64,000 nucleotides of DNA from an uncultured Psychroserpens sp. (GCA_947488655.1 CANKZZ010000005.1:186001-250000), one strand, 5' to 3'; positions 1-10,923 are shown, numbered from the stretch's first letter. The notes: generated by a model not told the origin, from the letters alone. Made by a program: numbers and translations.

Positions 1-1169
1 TTAGTATTGTAATAATCTAACTCCTTTTGAGCATGTGCTGCAAATTCATGACAATTATAACGTTCTAGACTTTTTTTGTTCTCTCGCTTAGGGTATGTTT
101 TTAAAATATGCTTGGCTTGTGCCAGTAATTTTTTCTTAATTACACCATAAAGACTCTCGCCAACAAATCTAAAATTTTTAGTCCCACGCTCTTCTAACAT
201 GGTTAACTGCTTTTCTATTTCTAGACGTTTTCCGCGGAGAATAAAAGCTATGGTAGGATCATCAACCTGATCAATTGGTATATTATATAATTTTCTTTTC
301 TCTTGCTCAGGATCTAGTGCTATTAATCTGTATTTAAAATTTGGTGTTTTTTTAAACTTATTCTCTTTAAAATTAATCCACTCTTCGTTACTATTAACTG
401 GTGTTGTTCTCAATAAAAAAGACATACCTTCACTAATCTCTGCAAGTTCGGTATCTGCCTGTATTGTAACAGCATCAATATTTGTTTTCCCTAACATTAA
501 GAAGTTTTCAAAACTATCTTTGGTTTGCACTCTTATAAACTCAAAAACTGCACGTTTAATAGTTTCTGAAAAAACCGAATAAAATTTTCTAAAAAACAAT
601 GAGAACAACTCATTCGTTTCGTTGTTCTTATATAAAACTGGTATTGTTAATCCAATAACCAAGGTTCCTTTCTTTTTAGATTTTTCAACATTTAAAAGTG
701 GTTGTAAATGTTCAGGATGTCTATTTATAGTATCTTTAACCTTAATACTAATATTTGGATAAAAATCTTTTAACTCTGTAAACCCTTCTTTTAAGGCATT
801 TATAGTACCTGGAGCTTTCTCCTTAGGACAAGAAATTTGAAATTTATGGCTTCCAGAATTTGTATCTGGCATACATTCTAGAACTAAAAAAGTTCCAAAT
901 TGTTTAGACATTATCAGTCTTATTGCCTCTAATAAATGAGAAACATCTATGCGTTCATCAACGATAAGATAAGATGCTTGGGTTTTTAGTACTCTAGAAA
1001 AATAAAAATCTGGGTCTTTAAAACGATATACACAAATAAAAGGTAATACTTTGTCTATATGCAAAATACCACTATTTGGTATCTCTTGGTTTACTGGTTT
1101 ATTTTTAGTGAGTTGCTCGCAAATTTTAGTTATTAAATCTGATTCTATATGGTACTTACTATTTGTCAT
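1..1169 (-). CDS. DUF1704 / 'flavohemoglobin expression-modulating QEGLA motif' family protein, truncated by window start
   Basis: Manual translation from the ATG at 1169: MTNSKYHIESDLITKICEQLTKNKPVNQEIPNSGILHIDKVLPFICVYRFKD...DPTIAFILRGKRLEIEKQLTMLEERGTKNFRFVGESLYG...YNCHEFAAHAQKELDYYNT, open to the window edge. Missing from the supplied ORF track. Overlaps the next gene by 4 bp. Confidence 0.75.
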   Translation of the reverse strand, partial: MTNSKYHIESDLITKICEQLTKNKPVNQEIPNSGILHIDKVLPFICVYRFKDPDFYFSRVLKTQASYLIVDERIDVSHLLEAIRLIMSKQFGTFLVLECMPDTNSGSHKFQISCPKEKAPGTINALKEGFTELKDFYPNISIKVKDTINRHPEHLQPLLNVEKSKKKGTLVIGLTIPVLYKNNETNELFSLFFRKFYSVFSETIKRAVFEFIRVQTKDSFENFLMLGKTNIDAVTIQADTELAEISEGMSFLLRTTPVNSNEEWINFKENKFKKTPNFKYRLIALDPEQEKRKLYNIPIDQVDDPTIAFILRGKRLEIEKQLTMLEERGTKNFRFVGESLYGVIKKKLLAQAKHILKTYPKRENKKSLERYNCHEFAAHAQKELDYYNT

Positions 1170-1999
1170 TTTGTTGAATGTCGTTTATAAAATTCTTTGG
1201 CATGCTCGGGTAATTTTAATTGTAATTTTTTGTCTACGATAGATACAATTTCGGGAAAAATAATCTGTGTCAACTCATCACAATATACCTTAGCAATTTC
1301 GGTTGCCAAAACTAAGGTGTTTTTAAAGTTTTGCGTAATATATTTTAAAAAATATCCATTACCTTGAAATGTGTCATTAACTAATGCTGTAGATGCTATT
1401 GGCTTCGGAAATTGGATTCCTTCCAAACTTTGTCTCCATAATTCTATATCGTCTCCAAATCTATCATTATCAACATTAGAGGTGCCTAAATTCCATGTTG
1501 GCACTTCCCTATCCCAACGTTTCCAGTTATAGCTATGCATATCATAAACTATGGCTACACCAAATTTTTCTTCTAACTTAGAAATTAAAGCATGCGTAAC
1601 TTTATAAAAATTTGCATGCTTTGCTAAACTTTTATTTATCATTTCTTGTGATAGAGGTTTATGCCATAATTCTTTTCCCCAAGCAGTCTCAAAAACTGCA
1701 TTTTCAGGATCGCGATTTAAATCATACTCAAAACGAGAATCACATCCTGCAATTACAATTGGATGTGAATGAACCATTTGTTTAGTTTCTGGATCTTCTT
1801 CATACCAGCGCTCATACTCCGTATGTATACAATTAGCCCAAAGCTCTTTTCTAAATTGATGACCATCATGCACAGCTGCACAAGCGTAATGCACATAATT
1901 ATCAATTTTTATAGTTAATGAATAATCATCTGCAACAGCATGAAAAATCTCTTCATTGTTTATTTTGGCAATAATGTCTGTAATGGATAATTTCTGCAT
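1166..1999 (-). CDS. N-formylglutamate amidohydrolase family protein
   Basis: HSHPIVIAGCDSRFEYDLNRDPENAVFETAWGKELW and VYDMHSYNWKR motifs typical of the family. Confidence 0.85.
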   Translation of the reverse strand: MQKLSITDIIAKINNEEIFHAVADDYSLTIKIDNYVHYACAAVHDGHQFRKELWANCIHTEYERWYEEDPETKQMVHSHPIVIAGCDSRFEYDLNRDPENAVFETAWGKELWHKPLSQEMINKSLAKHANFYKVTHALISKLEEKFGVAIVYDMHSYNWKRWDREVPTWNLGTSNVDNDRFGDDIELWRQSLEGIQFPKPIASTALVNDTFQGNGYFLKYITQNFKNTLVLATEIAKVYCDELTQIIFPEIVSIVDKKLQLKLPEHAKEFYKRHSTK

Positions 2000-2002
2000 A
2001 AC

Positions 2003-2332
2003 TTAATTCAATATTTTTTTCAACATGTTATAAGTGGCTAACTCCATTTGGTCCATGCCCTCATCTGCAAAAGCCATCAATTTGATATCTGCAAATAAAG
2101 CGTCCAAATTATTACTATAAGTATCTTCATGTTTAACGCCTTCAATAATTTTATTTAAGCTTTGATAATCATTATCATTATCAAACTCTTCTTTTATATG
2201 AATATAGGTATCAATATCTACTCGAGATAAAATATACTTACGTTCTTTTCTTGTTTCTTCTAGATCTGAATGAGCCACATATAATAATACGTAAGCAACT
2301 AATTCTTGTTTTGTCCAATTATTATTTTTCAT
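2003..2332 (-). CDS. small TerB-like/hypothetical protein
   Basis: 120-aa track ORF; start reassigned to the internal ATG (MKNNNWTKQELVAYVLLYVAHSD), 2 bp after the upstream gene's stop. Confidence 0.65.
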   Translation of the reverse strand: MKNNNWTKQELVAYVLLYVAHSDLEETRKERKYILSRVDIDTYIHIKEEFDNDNDYQSLNKIIEGVKHEDTYSNNLDALFADIKLMAFADEGMDQMELATYNMLKKILN

Positions 2333-2334
2333 AA

Positions 2335-3159
2335 TTACTTTGTTAAAGTTCCGTACTCTGTCCATGAGCCATCATATACAGAAATATTATTGTAGTTAAC
2401 ACTATATGCTGCTAAAGCTATTATGCAAGCAGTAATTCCCGATCCACACGTAAAGATTAAATTTTTATCTTCAATTTGATATGTATCAAAAATAGTTTTC
2501 AAGTCTGCTTTTGATTTCAAACAATAGCCATCTAATAAATCTATATATGGTAAATTTTTTGAGTTTGGAATTGTACCACTCCTTAAACCTGCTCGAGGCT
2601 CTGGAGTTTCACAATTAAATCTAGATCTAGAGCGTGCATCTAAAATTAAATAATTTTCTTTAGTTGATATTTCAGCAATATCATTAAAGTAAGTAATTAA
2701 CTTTGGTTGATGCTTAGCTATGAAATTGCCAACACTCCAATTTGGAGTACTTAATGTAGAAACAGTTTTGTAATTTAACTGTTTCCATTTTGGGAGTCCA
2801 CCATTTAAAACAGCTACATTATGGTAACCAAAACTTTTAAATAACCACCACACTCTAGGACTCCAATACACACCTTTATCATCATATACAATTATTAATG
2901 AATTATGATTGATACCTAATTGTTGAACTTGATTTTGAAATTGTTTTAAGCTTGGATACGTGTTTGGAAACTTACTTTTTGTATCGCTAAAATTTTCTTT
3001 AATATTAAAATATCTAGATTGCGGTATGTACTCTTGCAATGATGTACCATCACTTATTTTTTCTCTAGCATCTAAAATAATTAATCCCTTAAGTTCGATA
3101 TTCTTAAATAACCAGCTACAAGTTACAATTGGCGAAATTAATCGACCATTATTAAGCAT
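2335..3159 (-). CDS. thiosulfate/3-mercaptopyruvate sulfurtransferase (two-rhodanese)
   Basis: LDARSRSRFNCETPEPRAGLRSGTIPNSKNLPY and active-site loop CGSGITAC; start moved to MLNNGRLISP. Confidence 0.85.
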   Translation of the reverse strand: MLNNGRLISPIVTCSWLFKNIELKGLIILDAREKISDGTSLQEYIPQSRYFNIKENFSDTKSKFPNTYPSLKQFQNQVQQLGINHNSLIIVYDDKGVYWSPRVWWLFKSFGYHNVAVLNGGLPKWKQLNYKTVSTLSTPNWSVGNFIAKHQPKLITYFNDIAEISTKENYLILDARSRSRFNCETPEPRAGLRSGTIPNSKNLPYIDLLDGYCLKSKADLKTIFDTYQIEDKNLIFTCGSGITACIIALAAYSVNYNNISVYDGSWTEYGTLTK

Positions 3160-4189
3160 CTTGCACTGTTTTACGTAGACGTGTACGTCTATCAAACGCT
3201 TGCATCTGGTCTACAACTTTGCTTTCTAGAAAATCAATTACACGCTCCTCAACTTTAACTTTAGATTTATATACTTTATTAATATAAGTTATACCACCTG
3301 GAGACATTACGTTTACTTCTACTAGCTTACCACCAATCACATCAATACCAACAAAGTACAGGCCATCTTTAACTAATTTAGGTCCAATTTGTTTACATAA
3401 AGCTTTTTCTACTTTTGTTAAGGTATGCTTTTGTATTGAACCACCTGCAGACACATTTGAGCGATGATCATCAGATCCTGGTACACGTTTCATTGCACCT
3501 ACTGGCTCACCATTTAACAATAATATTCTAACATCTCCTTGATCTGCTCCTTCTATATAATCTTGTAAAATTACGTAATTAGATGATCCATCACCACTTG
3601 TGATATAAAAGTCAAGTAATGATTTAATATTATTCATGGCAGATTTTTCTATTAATATAACACCAGAACCACCAAAACCATTTAGAGGTTTAAGTATCAT
3701 TTTATCTGCTTTAGACTCTTTAATTTGCTGTACTAAATACTCCTTGTTTTTAGATACATGAGTATTTGGTATTATATTACTATGTGCATCTCCAAAAGCT
3801 GCGGTATACAATTTATTGTTAGCTTCTCGCATGCCTTGAAGCGAATTTATAATGAAAACATCATCTTTTACTGAATCTAAAAAATTCAACATAATTGGAT
3901 CCAATGGAGGATTTGCCCTAAAAAATATAGCGTCAAAACCAGCTAACGGTAACATTTCTTCTCTTAATTTTGCTTTATTGTAAAATGCTTTTAAAGATGA
4001 TGGTACTTTATCCATGCGACCAATTACCATACAAAATGCATTTGTAACACTGTCTCTAATGGTTAAATTAGCAGGTGAGCACATCGCAACACCATGACCT
4101 CGTTTTACACATTCTTTAATTAAAGCGAGACTTGTATCGTTTTCTGGATCTATATTTTCCCAAGGATACATTATAAAACAAACATTCAT
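3152..4189 (-). CDS. ATP-grasp protein, glutathione synthetase (GshB)-like
   Basis: MILKPLNGFGGSGVILIEK, LQDYIEGADQGDVRILLLNGEPVGAMKR, VGIDVIGGKLVEVNVMSPGG motifs. Confidence 0.85.
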   Translation of the reverse strand: MNVCFIMYPWENIDPENDTSLALIKECVKRGHGVAMCSPANLTIRDSVTNAFCMVIGRMDKVPSSLKAFYNKAKLREEMLPLAGFDAIFFRANPPLDPIMLNFLDSVKDDVFIINSLQGMREANNKLYTAAFGDAHSNIIPNTHVSKNKEYLVQQIKESKADKMILKPLNGFGGSGVILIEKSAMNNIKSLLDFYITSGDGSSNYVILQDYIEGADQGDVRILLLNGEPVGAMKRVPGSDDHRSNVSAGGSIQKHTLTKVEKALCKQIGPKLVKDGLYFVGIDVIGGKLVEVNVMSPGGITYINKVYKSKVKVEERVIDFLESKVVDQMQAFDRRTRLRKTVQDA

Positions 4190-4250
4190 AGTTGATTATT
4201 TTTGGTTGATTTCTATAAATTTATAAATAATTGATGACTTAAAAAATTGG

Positions 4251-5696
4251 TTATGAATCTAAATCAAATGTTTCGGTTGGATTTTTATCATCTTTATAAT
4301 CTAGCATATTTTCTCCATCTGCTATTATTGAGCAAACTGTAGCATCTCCAGTAACATTAACAACGGTTCTAAACATGTCTAATATTCTATCTACAGGAAA
4401 AATGATTGCAATCCATGCTGGGTTAAGACCAACAGAATCTAAAACAATAATTAGCATTACCAAACCAGCACTTGGTACAGCTGCAGACCCTATAGAAGCC
4501 AATGTAGCTGTTAAAACAACAGTTACTTGTTGCGCTATCGTAAGATCTATCATATGCATTTGAGCAAGAAATATAACTGCCACAGCTTGATATAAACTAG
4601 TACCATCCATATTTACAGTAGCTCCAATTGGCAATACAAAACTGCTTACTTTTTTATTAACACCTAAATTTTGTTCTACACATTCCATTGTTACTGGAAG
4701 TGTTGCAGCACTACTAGAGGTAGAAAATGCTAATGTTTGTGCTGGACCCATAGATTTAAAAAAGCCCGAATAAGGAATCTTCTTTACAAATAGCTTTAAT
4801 ATTATTGGATAAACTACAAAAATCATTAACAACAAGCCAGCTAAAACAGTAAGAGAATACCAACTTAATCCTTTAAAAATTTCTACAACCTTACCAATGT
4901 CATCTCCTGCCATTTTTGACACTACACCAGCGAGTAATGCGAAAACAAAAAATGGAGCTGCCTGCATTACAATATCTACCATTTTGAGGAAGACTTCATT
5001 TACACCATCAACTAAATTTAAAACAGGCTTAGATTTTTCTGAAGGAATAAATAATAAGCAAATACCAAAAAACACTGCGAAAAATATAATTTGAAGCATC
5101 AATCCATTATTAGACAACGAATAAAAAAAGTTGCTAGGCACTATATCTACTAACGGTTGTAAAGGTGTGCTCTCTTTTTTATTCTTTACGCTCTCCATTT
5201 TATCTGCTACTGCTGCTTCTTTAAGCTCACTATTAGATAATTCTGAAATTTCCTGCGCTCGTTTAAAAAATGCTGGATCTTTTAAATAATTTACACCATC
5301 TTTAATTTCATAACCTTGAGAATCTGCCCATATTTCATAACTAATACGGTTATCTATTCTACTCTGCTCATCTATTAACTTACCTGGTTTTATAGCATTA
5401 ACAAGCAGTAAGCCTAATGAAATTGCCATAATAGTAGTTAACAAGTAAATCCCTAAGGTTTTCCCTCCCATTCTACCTAAGCTTGCAGGATCACCAATAT
5501 TGGCAACGCCACTTATAATAGAAAACAATACTAGTGGTACAGCAATCAATTTTAAAAGGTTGATGAAGATTGTACCAAAAGGATCTATCCAATTTATGGT
5601 AAATTGACTCCAGCCCATTGAGCTAGATAACAGTGCCCAAATGATACCAAGTGTCATTCCTATTAAAATTTTCCAGTGTAATGCTAGTTTTTTCAT
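4251..5696 (-). CDS. dicarboxylate/amino acid:cation symporter (DAACS family)
   Basis: TSSSAATLPVTMECVEQNLGVNKKVSSFVLPIGATVNMDGTSLYQ signature. Confidence 0.92.
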   Translation of the reverse strand: MKKLALHWKILIGMTLGIIWALLSSSMGWSQFTINWIDPFGTIFINLLKLIAVPLVLFSIISGVANIGDPASLGRMGGKTLGIYLLTTIMAISLGLLLVNAIKPGKLIDEQSRIDNRISYEIWADSQGYEIKDGVNYLKDPAFFKRAQEISELSNSELKEAAVADKMESVKNKKESTPLQPLVDIVPSNFFYSLSNNGLMLQIIFFAVFFGICLLFIPSEKSKPVLNLVDGVNEVFLKMVDIVMQAAPFFVFALLAGVVSKMAGDDIGKVVEIFKGLSWYSLTVLAGLLLMIFVVYPIILKLFVKKIPYSGFFKSMGPAQTLAFSTSSSAATLPVTMECVEQNLGVNKKVSSFVLPIGATVNMDGTSLYQAVAVIFLAQMHMIDLTIAQQVTVVLTATLASIGSAAVPSAGLVMLIIVLDSVGLNPAWIAIIFPVDRILDMFRTVVNVTGDATVCSIIADGENMLDYKDDKNPTETFDLDS

Positions 5697-5748
5697 AAGC
5701 TATTTGTCTTAGGGAGATTTTTCCGAAGAAAAATTTATTTGTAAAGTA

Positions 5749-6810
5749 TTATTTATACATTTTATTAAGCAAATAAAAATCTGCTATAACCAAGGCTGCC
5801 ATTGCCTCTACAATTGGTATTGCTCTAGGTACAACGCAAGGATCATGTCTACCTTTACCTTGCATTTCTACAATTTCTCCTGCGTTATTAAGTGCATCTT
5901 GTTTTTGAATTACCGTTGCAACAGGCTTAAAAGCTACTCTAAAGTAAATATCCATACCGTTTGAGATACCACCTTGTATACCACCTGAGAGATTTGTTTT
6001 TGTTGTACCGTCTTCATTAAATAAATCGTTGTGCTCTGTACCTTTCATTTTGGCTCCGCAAAAGCCACTACCATATTCAAATCCTTTAACAGCGTTAATT
6101 GATAACATTGCCTTACCTAAATCTGCATGAAGTTTATCAAAAACTGGCTCACCTAAGCCTATAGGTACATTTTTAATCACACAAGTTATGGTGCCACCAA
6201 TTGTATTGCCTTCTTTTTTGATTTCTTTTATTTTGGTAATCATTTGCTCTGCAGTAGCTTCATCAGGACAACGTACTGCATTACTTTCAATCTTAGAAAA
6301 ATCTAAATCTTGATAAGGTTTTACCAAAAATATGTCTCCTACAGATGATGTGTACGCATTAATTTTTATAGAATTGAGAAATTGTTTTGCTATAGTTCCA
6401 GCCACAACTCTAGATGCAGTTTCTCGTGCAGAACTTCGTCCTCCTCCTCTATAATCTCGCACGCCATATTTTTTATCATACGTATAATCTGCATGACTAG
6501 GTCTGTACATGTCTTTAATATGCGAGTAATCTTTAGATTTTTGATTGGTATTTTTTATAACAAAACCAATTGGAGTACCTGTAGTTTTACCTTCAAAAAT
6601 ACCCGATAAAAATTCTACCGTATCTGGTTCTTTACGTTGAGTTACAATATTAGATTGCCCAGGTTTTCTCCTATTCATTTCGTTTTGAATGGCTTCAAAA
6701 TCTAACTCAATCCCTGGAGGACAACCATCAATGATTCCTCCAATTGCCACACCATGTGATTCACCAAATGTGGTAAGTTTAAAAATGTTTCCAAAGGAAT
6801 TTCCTGCCAT
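5749..6810 (-). CDS. aroC: chorismate synthase
   Basis: [67 protein letters not shown]. Confidence 0.97.
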   Translation of the reverse strand: MAGNSFGNIFKLTTFGESHGVAIGGIIDGCPPGIELDFEAIQNEMNRRKPGQSNIVTQRKEPDTVEFLSGIFEGKTTGTPIGFVIKNTNQKSKDYSHIKDMYRPSHADYTYDKKYGVRDYRGGGRSSARETASRVVAGTIAKQFLNSIKINAYTSSVGDIFLVKPYQDLDFSKIESNAVRCPDEATAEQMITKIKEIKKEGNTIGGTITCVIKNVPIGLGEPVFDKLHADLGKAMLSINAVKGFEYGSGFCGAKMKGTEHNDLFNEDGTTKTNLSGGIQGGISNGMDIYFRVAFKPVATVIQKQDALNNAGEIVEMQGKGRHDPCVVPRAIPIVEAMAALVIADFYLLNKMYK

Positions 6811-6998
6811 AAAATAAGATTTTACGCTAAAAGTACTTTTAAAAATAGAGAAACAAAAAAAGAATTACATAAAGCAGCACATTTGCTTAGAAAATTCTCA
6901 TAACAATCACTTAACAATTTGCTGATTGTTTGTTAATTACAAAAATTATAGTATCTAAAATTGAATTTATTTATTTGCAGTATAATTGAGTTTAGCAT

Positions 6999-7889
6999 TT
7001 GAAAACAAAGCGTAAAATAGAAATTGCAGTTATCTCTGATGTACATCTAGGCACTTATGGATGTCAAGCCAAGCAGCTACTAACCTATCTTAACAGTATT
7101 TCTCCAAAAAAATTAGTCTTAAATGGAGACATTATAGACATATGGCAATTTAAAAAGAGATATTTTCCTAAATCTCATTTAAGAGTTATAAAAAAAATTA
7201 TGGATATGGCTTCAGATGGTGTAGAGATAATTTACATCACTGGTAACCATGATGAGATGTTACGTAAATTTAGCGATATGATTATTGGTAACATCTCCAT
7301 TGTAGACAAAAAAGTATTAGATATAGATGGCAAAAAAGCATGGATATTTCATGGAGATATATTTGATGTCTCAATACAAAATGCAAAATGGTTAGCAAAA
7401 CTTGGTGGATATGGTTATGACTTACTCATACGTATCAATAGCTTAGTTAACTGGTTTTTGGTTAAGATGGGAAGAGAGAAATATTCGCTCTCAAAAAAAA
7501 TAAAAAATAGCGTAAAAGGTGCTGTTAAATATATTAATGATTTCGAAAAAGTCGCTACAGATTTAGCTATAGAAAAAGGATACGATTATGTTATTTGCGG
7601 TCATATACATCAACCAAAGATGAAAACCGTTGAAAACAGACATGGTAAAACGACTTATTTAAACTCTGGAGACTGGATAGAAAATTTTACAGCCCTAGAA
7701 TATCAATTTAAACGTTGGAAATTATATAATTATGATAACGATAAACTAAGGGCGTTTTACGCAGATAGCGATGTAAAAGAAATGGAGGTTAAAGATTTAA
7801 TTGCTGCTGTAACTGTAATAGAACAAAAGCATAAAAAAAAATCTAAATCTCTAAATAAGAGCCCTACTAAGGATGGTAATAGGATGTAA
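6999..7889 (+). CDS. UDP-2,3-diacylglucosamine diphosphatase-like metallophosphoesterase
   Basis: ISDVHLGTYG, NGDIIDIWQF, YITGNHDEML, ICGHIHQPK metallophosphoesterase motifs; TTG start. Confidence 0.85.
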   Translation: MKTKRKIEIAVISDVHLGTYGCQAKQLLTYLNSISPKKLVLNGDIIDIWQFKKRYFPKSHLRVIKKIMDMASDGVEIIYITGNHDEMLRKFSDMIIGNISIVDKKVLDIDGKKAWIFHGDIFDVSIQNAKWLAKLGGYGYDLLIRINSLVNWFLVKMGREKYSLSKKIKNSVKGAVKYINDFEKVATDLAIEKGYDYVICGHIHQPKMKTVENRHGKTTYLNSGDWIENFTALEYQFKRWKLYNYDNDKLRAFYADSDVKEMEVKDLIAAVTVIEQKHKKKSKSLNKSPTKDGNRM

Positions 7890-10778
7890 AGCTTCACGTT
7901 GAGTCCCATCTTTAATTTGATGCCTGCAACTGGTGCCATTTGCCGAAATTTGAACCTCTATATTTGAGTTTCTAATCGCAGGAAATAACGTTTGCTCTCC
8001 AATTTGCATGCTCACTTCATAATGCTCCTCTTCATAGCCAAAACTTCCTGCCATCCCACAACAACCACTCGCTATAATGGTAACTCTATAATTTATAGGT
8101 AAATTCAAAACAGCAAAACTGGAAGACTGATTTAACAATGCTTTTTGATGGCAGTGACCGTGAAACTTAATTATTTTTTCTTCATGAGTAAATTGCGAAG
8201 ACTTAATGTTGCCCAACTGTATTTCCTGCTGAATGAATTCTTCTATTAAAAACGTATACTTTGCTATTTTATCTGCAGAAGACTTATCATCTGCCAACCT
8301 CAAATACTCATCCTTAAAAGTTAAAATAGCAGATGGTTCTATACCAATTAATGGTGTGGTTTCAGAAATTAAATCACTAAAAATAATTACGTTTCTATTT
8401 GCTAATTCTTTTGCCTGTTTTAGCAAACCTTTTGATATAAATGAACGTCCAGACTCTGCATGTTTAACGATCGTTACTTTGTAATTTAACGCTTGTAAAA
8501 GTGTAATTGCATCCTCACCAATAGAGGTGTCTAAATGATTAGTAAATTCATCATTAAACAAGTAAATTTCCTTTATATAATTTTTAATAAAACTTTTATT
8601 TACAGAATTTTGAACCACCTTATTTAAACTTTTATTTGAAATTAATGGAAGCGTTCTTTTATCTGCGATTTTAAATGTTTTCTTTAATAACGAAGCAGTT
8701 ATATTATTAGAAAACATGAAATTAACAATACTAGGAAATTTACTCCCTAAGTCATTTAACCTATTGTTATAAGCAAATAATTTTGTTCGCAATGAAACTC
8801 CATTTTCCTTTTGATATTGGTATTGAAACTCCGCCTTTAAACTTGCAACATCTACACTGCTTGGACATTCGCTCACACAAGCCTTACAACTTAAACACAA
8901 ATCAAACACCTGCTTAAGCTCTTCTTGATTAAATTTATTTGGTTTATTTGATGTAGTTAAAAACTCCCTAAGCGCATTTGCTCTCGCTCTGGTTGTATCT
9001 TTTTCATCTCTTGTTGCCCTATAACTCGGACACATTGTTCCGCCAAATTCTGGCAGTTTTCGGCAATCTCCAGATCCGTTACATTTTTCTGCCTCTCTTA
9101 AAATACCCATAGATGAAGAGAAATCGAGCATAGTTTCAATTTGAGGCTCTTCTCTATCTGGAGTATATCGCAGCGATTCATCCATGGCATATGCCTCAAC
9201 AATCTTACCTGGATTAAAAATATTGTTAGGATCGAAAACAAATTTTATTTGTTTTAAAATTTCATAATTTTCGTTACCAATCATCAATGGTATAAATTCT
9301 GCACGCACAATACCATCTCCATGTTCTCCACTCATGGAGCCTTGATAGCGTTTCACCAAATGCGCTACATCAGTAGTTATTTGCCTAAACAAAACAACAT
9401 CACTTTTCTTTTTTAAATTTAAAATTGGCCTTAAATGAAGTTCTCCTGCGCCAGCGTGAGCATAATAAACAGGCTTTTGATTATAACTCTCCATTAGCTT
9501 TGAAAAATCTTTAATGTAATGAGACAAATCATCTAATGCTACAGCAGTATCCTCAATACAAGCTGCTGTTTTTTCGTCACCAATCATGTTTCCTAAAAGA
9601 CCTAATCCTGCTTTTCTTAACTCATTTGCTTTATCAATATCCTTATCTTTAAGTATAGAATTTGAATAACTTAATCTTGAAGTCTTTAATGAAGTAATCA
9701 AATCATTAACACTATCACTCAAGTTTATAAGATTATCATTTCTTAGTTCACAAATTAAAATCGCAATTGGATCACCATCAATAAATGTTCGATTTTCAAG
9801 TTGCGTTTTATTGTGCTTTGTGAGATCTAAAATAGTCTTATCCATCATCTCACAAGTAAATAAATTATGCTCCATAACCACACTTACAGCCTGCATACAC
9901 TTTTCTATAGAATCAAAATGAGCAGCAACCATAACACTATTCTTTGGAGGCAATTTATCTAGTTTTAATGTGATTTGAGTCGTAAACGCTAGCGTACCTT
10001 CGCTTCCTGTTAATAAACTACAAAGATTTAGAGGTTTCTTTTCTTTGGAAAAAACTTCGGTCTTAATTAATTCATCAATAGCGTAACCAGTGTTTCTCCT
10101 ATGTATTTCACTCTTTGGAAAATGTATGCGAATTTGCTCTTGCACTTCTTTAGAAGACAACTGCATAGCTACAGACTTATAAACCTTACCTTCTAAAGTG
10201 TTTAGTGATTTTTTTTTCTCAAACTCCTCCAGAGATATGTCTTTAAAAACCACGTTGCTACCATCACTCAAAATAGTATGCAGCTCCACAACCTTATCAC
10301 GAGTCACACCATACTGTATTGATGTGGTGCCAGATGAATTATTACCAACCATACCACCAATCATGCACCTATTTGATGTTGATGTGTTTGGTCCAAAAAA
10401 CAAACCAAATGGTTTTAAAAAATTATTAAGCTCATCTCTTACAACTCCAGGCTGTACAGTAACTGTTTGCTCCTTTTCATTTACATCTATAATTTTATTA
10501 AAATATTTAGACATATCCACAACCACTCCTTTACCAACGCATTGCCCTGCAAGAGATGTTCCCGCAGCTCTGGGTATCAACGAGGTTTTTTGCTTTTTAG
10601 CAAAATCTATTAACAATTTAATGTCATTAGCATTTTTTGGCAAAGCAACCGCCAAAGGCATCATCCTGTATACTGAAGCATCTGTAGCGTACAAAGTTCT
10701 CATTAAGTCATCAAAATGCAACTCACCAGCCAGTTTGGACGCTAAGTTTTTAAGTTCGCTATTTACGTTTTGCAGCAT
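7851..10778 (-). CDS. FAD-linked oxidase / Fe-S fusion (D-lactate/glycolate dehydrogenase GlcD+GlpC-like)
   Basis: N-terminal FAD_binding_4 (IPRAAGTSLAGQCVG), CLSCKACVSECPSSVD 4Fe-4S motif, C-terminal CCG-type motif ASGCCGMAGSFGYEEEHYEVS. Confidence 0.9.
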   Translation of the reverse strand: MLQNVNSELKNLASKLAGELHFDDLMRTLYATDASVYRMMPLAVALPKNANDIKLLIDFAKKQKTSLIPRAAGTSLAGQCVGKGVVVDMSKYFNKIIDVNEKEQTVTVQPGVVRDELNNFLKPFGLFFGPNTSTSNRCMIGGMVGNNSSGTTSIQYGVTRDKVVELHTILSDGSNVVFKDISLEEFEKKKSLNTLEGKVYKSVAMQLSSKEVQEQIRIHFPKSEIHRRNTGYAIDELIKTEVFSKEKKPLNLCSLLTGSEGTLAFTTQITLKLDKLPPKNSVMVAAHFDSIEKCMQAVSVVMEHNLFTCEMMDKTILDLTKHNKTQLENRTFIDGDPIAILICELRNDNLINLSDSVNDLITSLKTSRLSYSNSILKDKDIDKANELRKAGLGLLGNMIGDEKTAACIEDTAVALDDLSHYIKDFSKLMESYNQKPVYYAHAGAGELHLRPILNLKKKSDVVLFRQITTDVAHLVKRYQGSMSGEHGDGIVRAEFIPLMIGNENYEILKQIKFVFDPNNIFNPGKIVEAYAMDESLRYTPDREEPQIETMLDFSSSMGILREAEKCNGSGDCRKLPEFGGTMCPSYRATRDEKDTTRARANALREFLTTSNKPNKFNQEELKQVFDLCLSCKACVSECPSSVDVASLKAEFQYQYQKENGVSLRTKLFAYNNRLNDLGSKFPSIVNFMFSNNITASLLKKTFKIADKRTLPLISNKSLNKVVQNSVNKSFIKNYIKEIYLFNDEFTNHLDTSIGEDAITLLQALNYKVTIVKHAESGRSFISKGLLKQAKELANRNVIIFSDLISETTPLIGIEPSAILTFKDEYLRLADDKSSADKIAKYTFLIEEFIQQEIQLGNIKSSQFTHEEKIIKFHGHCHQKALLNQSSSFAVLNLPINYRVTIIASGCCGMAGSFGYEEEHYEVSMQIGEQTLFPAIRNSNIEVQISANGTSCRHQIKDGTQREALHPITILSRALI

Positions 10779-10923
10779 AGGATATGAGTCAATAATTTGA
10801 GTGAATTCGCTATAAATTTGTCTTAAAAATATATCTTAATATTCAATTTTAATATAATTTTGTCGTTATTAATTACACAGTTAAATTCATTGACAATATA
10901 ACTTAAATTTAAAACTCTAGATT

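Noticed and set aside
1051-1242. 63-aa + strand ORF
   Set aside because: Antisense to the DUF1704 / N-formylglutamate amidohydrolase junction.
6902-6936. AACAATCA...TGATTGTT and TTAACAA...TTGTTAA overlapping inverted repeats in the aroC/LpxH-like divergent promoter region
   Set aside because: Short AT-rich arms and long loops; plausible by chance, no matching regulator.
10198-10800. 200-aa + strand ORF
   Set aside because: Antisense to the well-supported FAD/Fe-S oxidoreductase gene; composition is that of a reversed coding strand.
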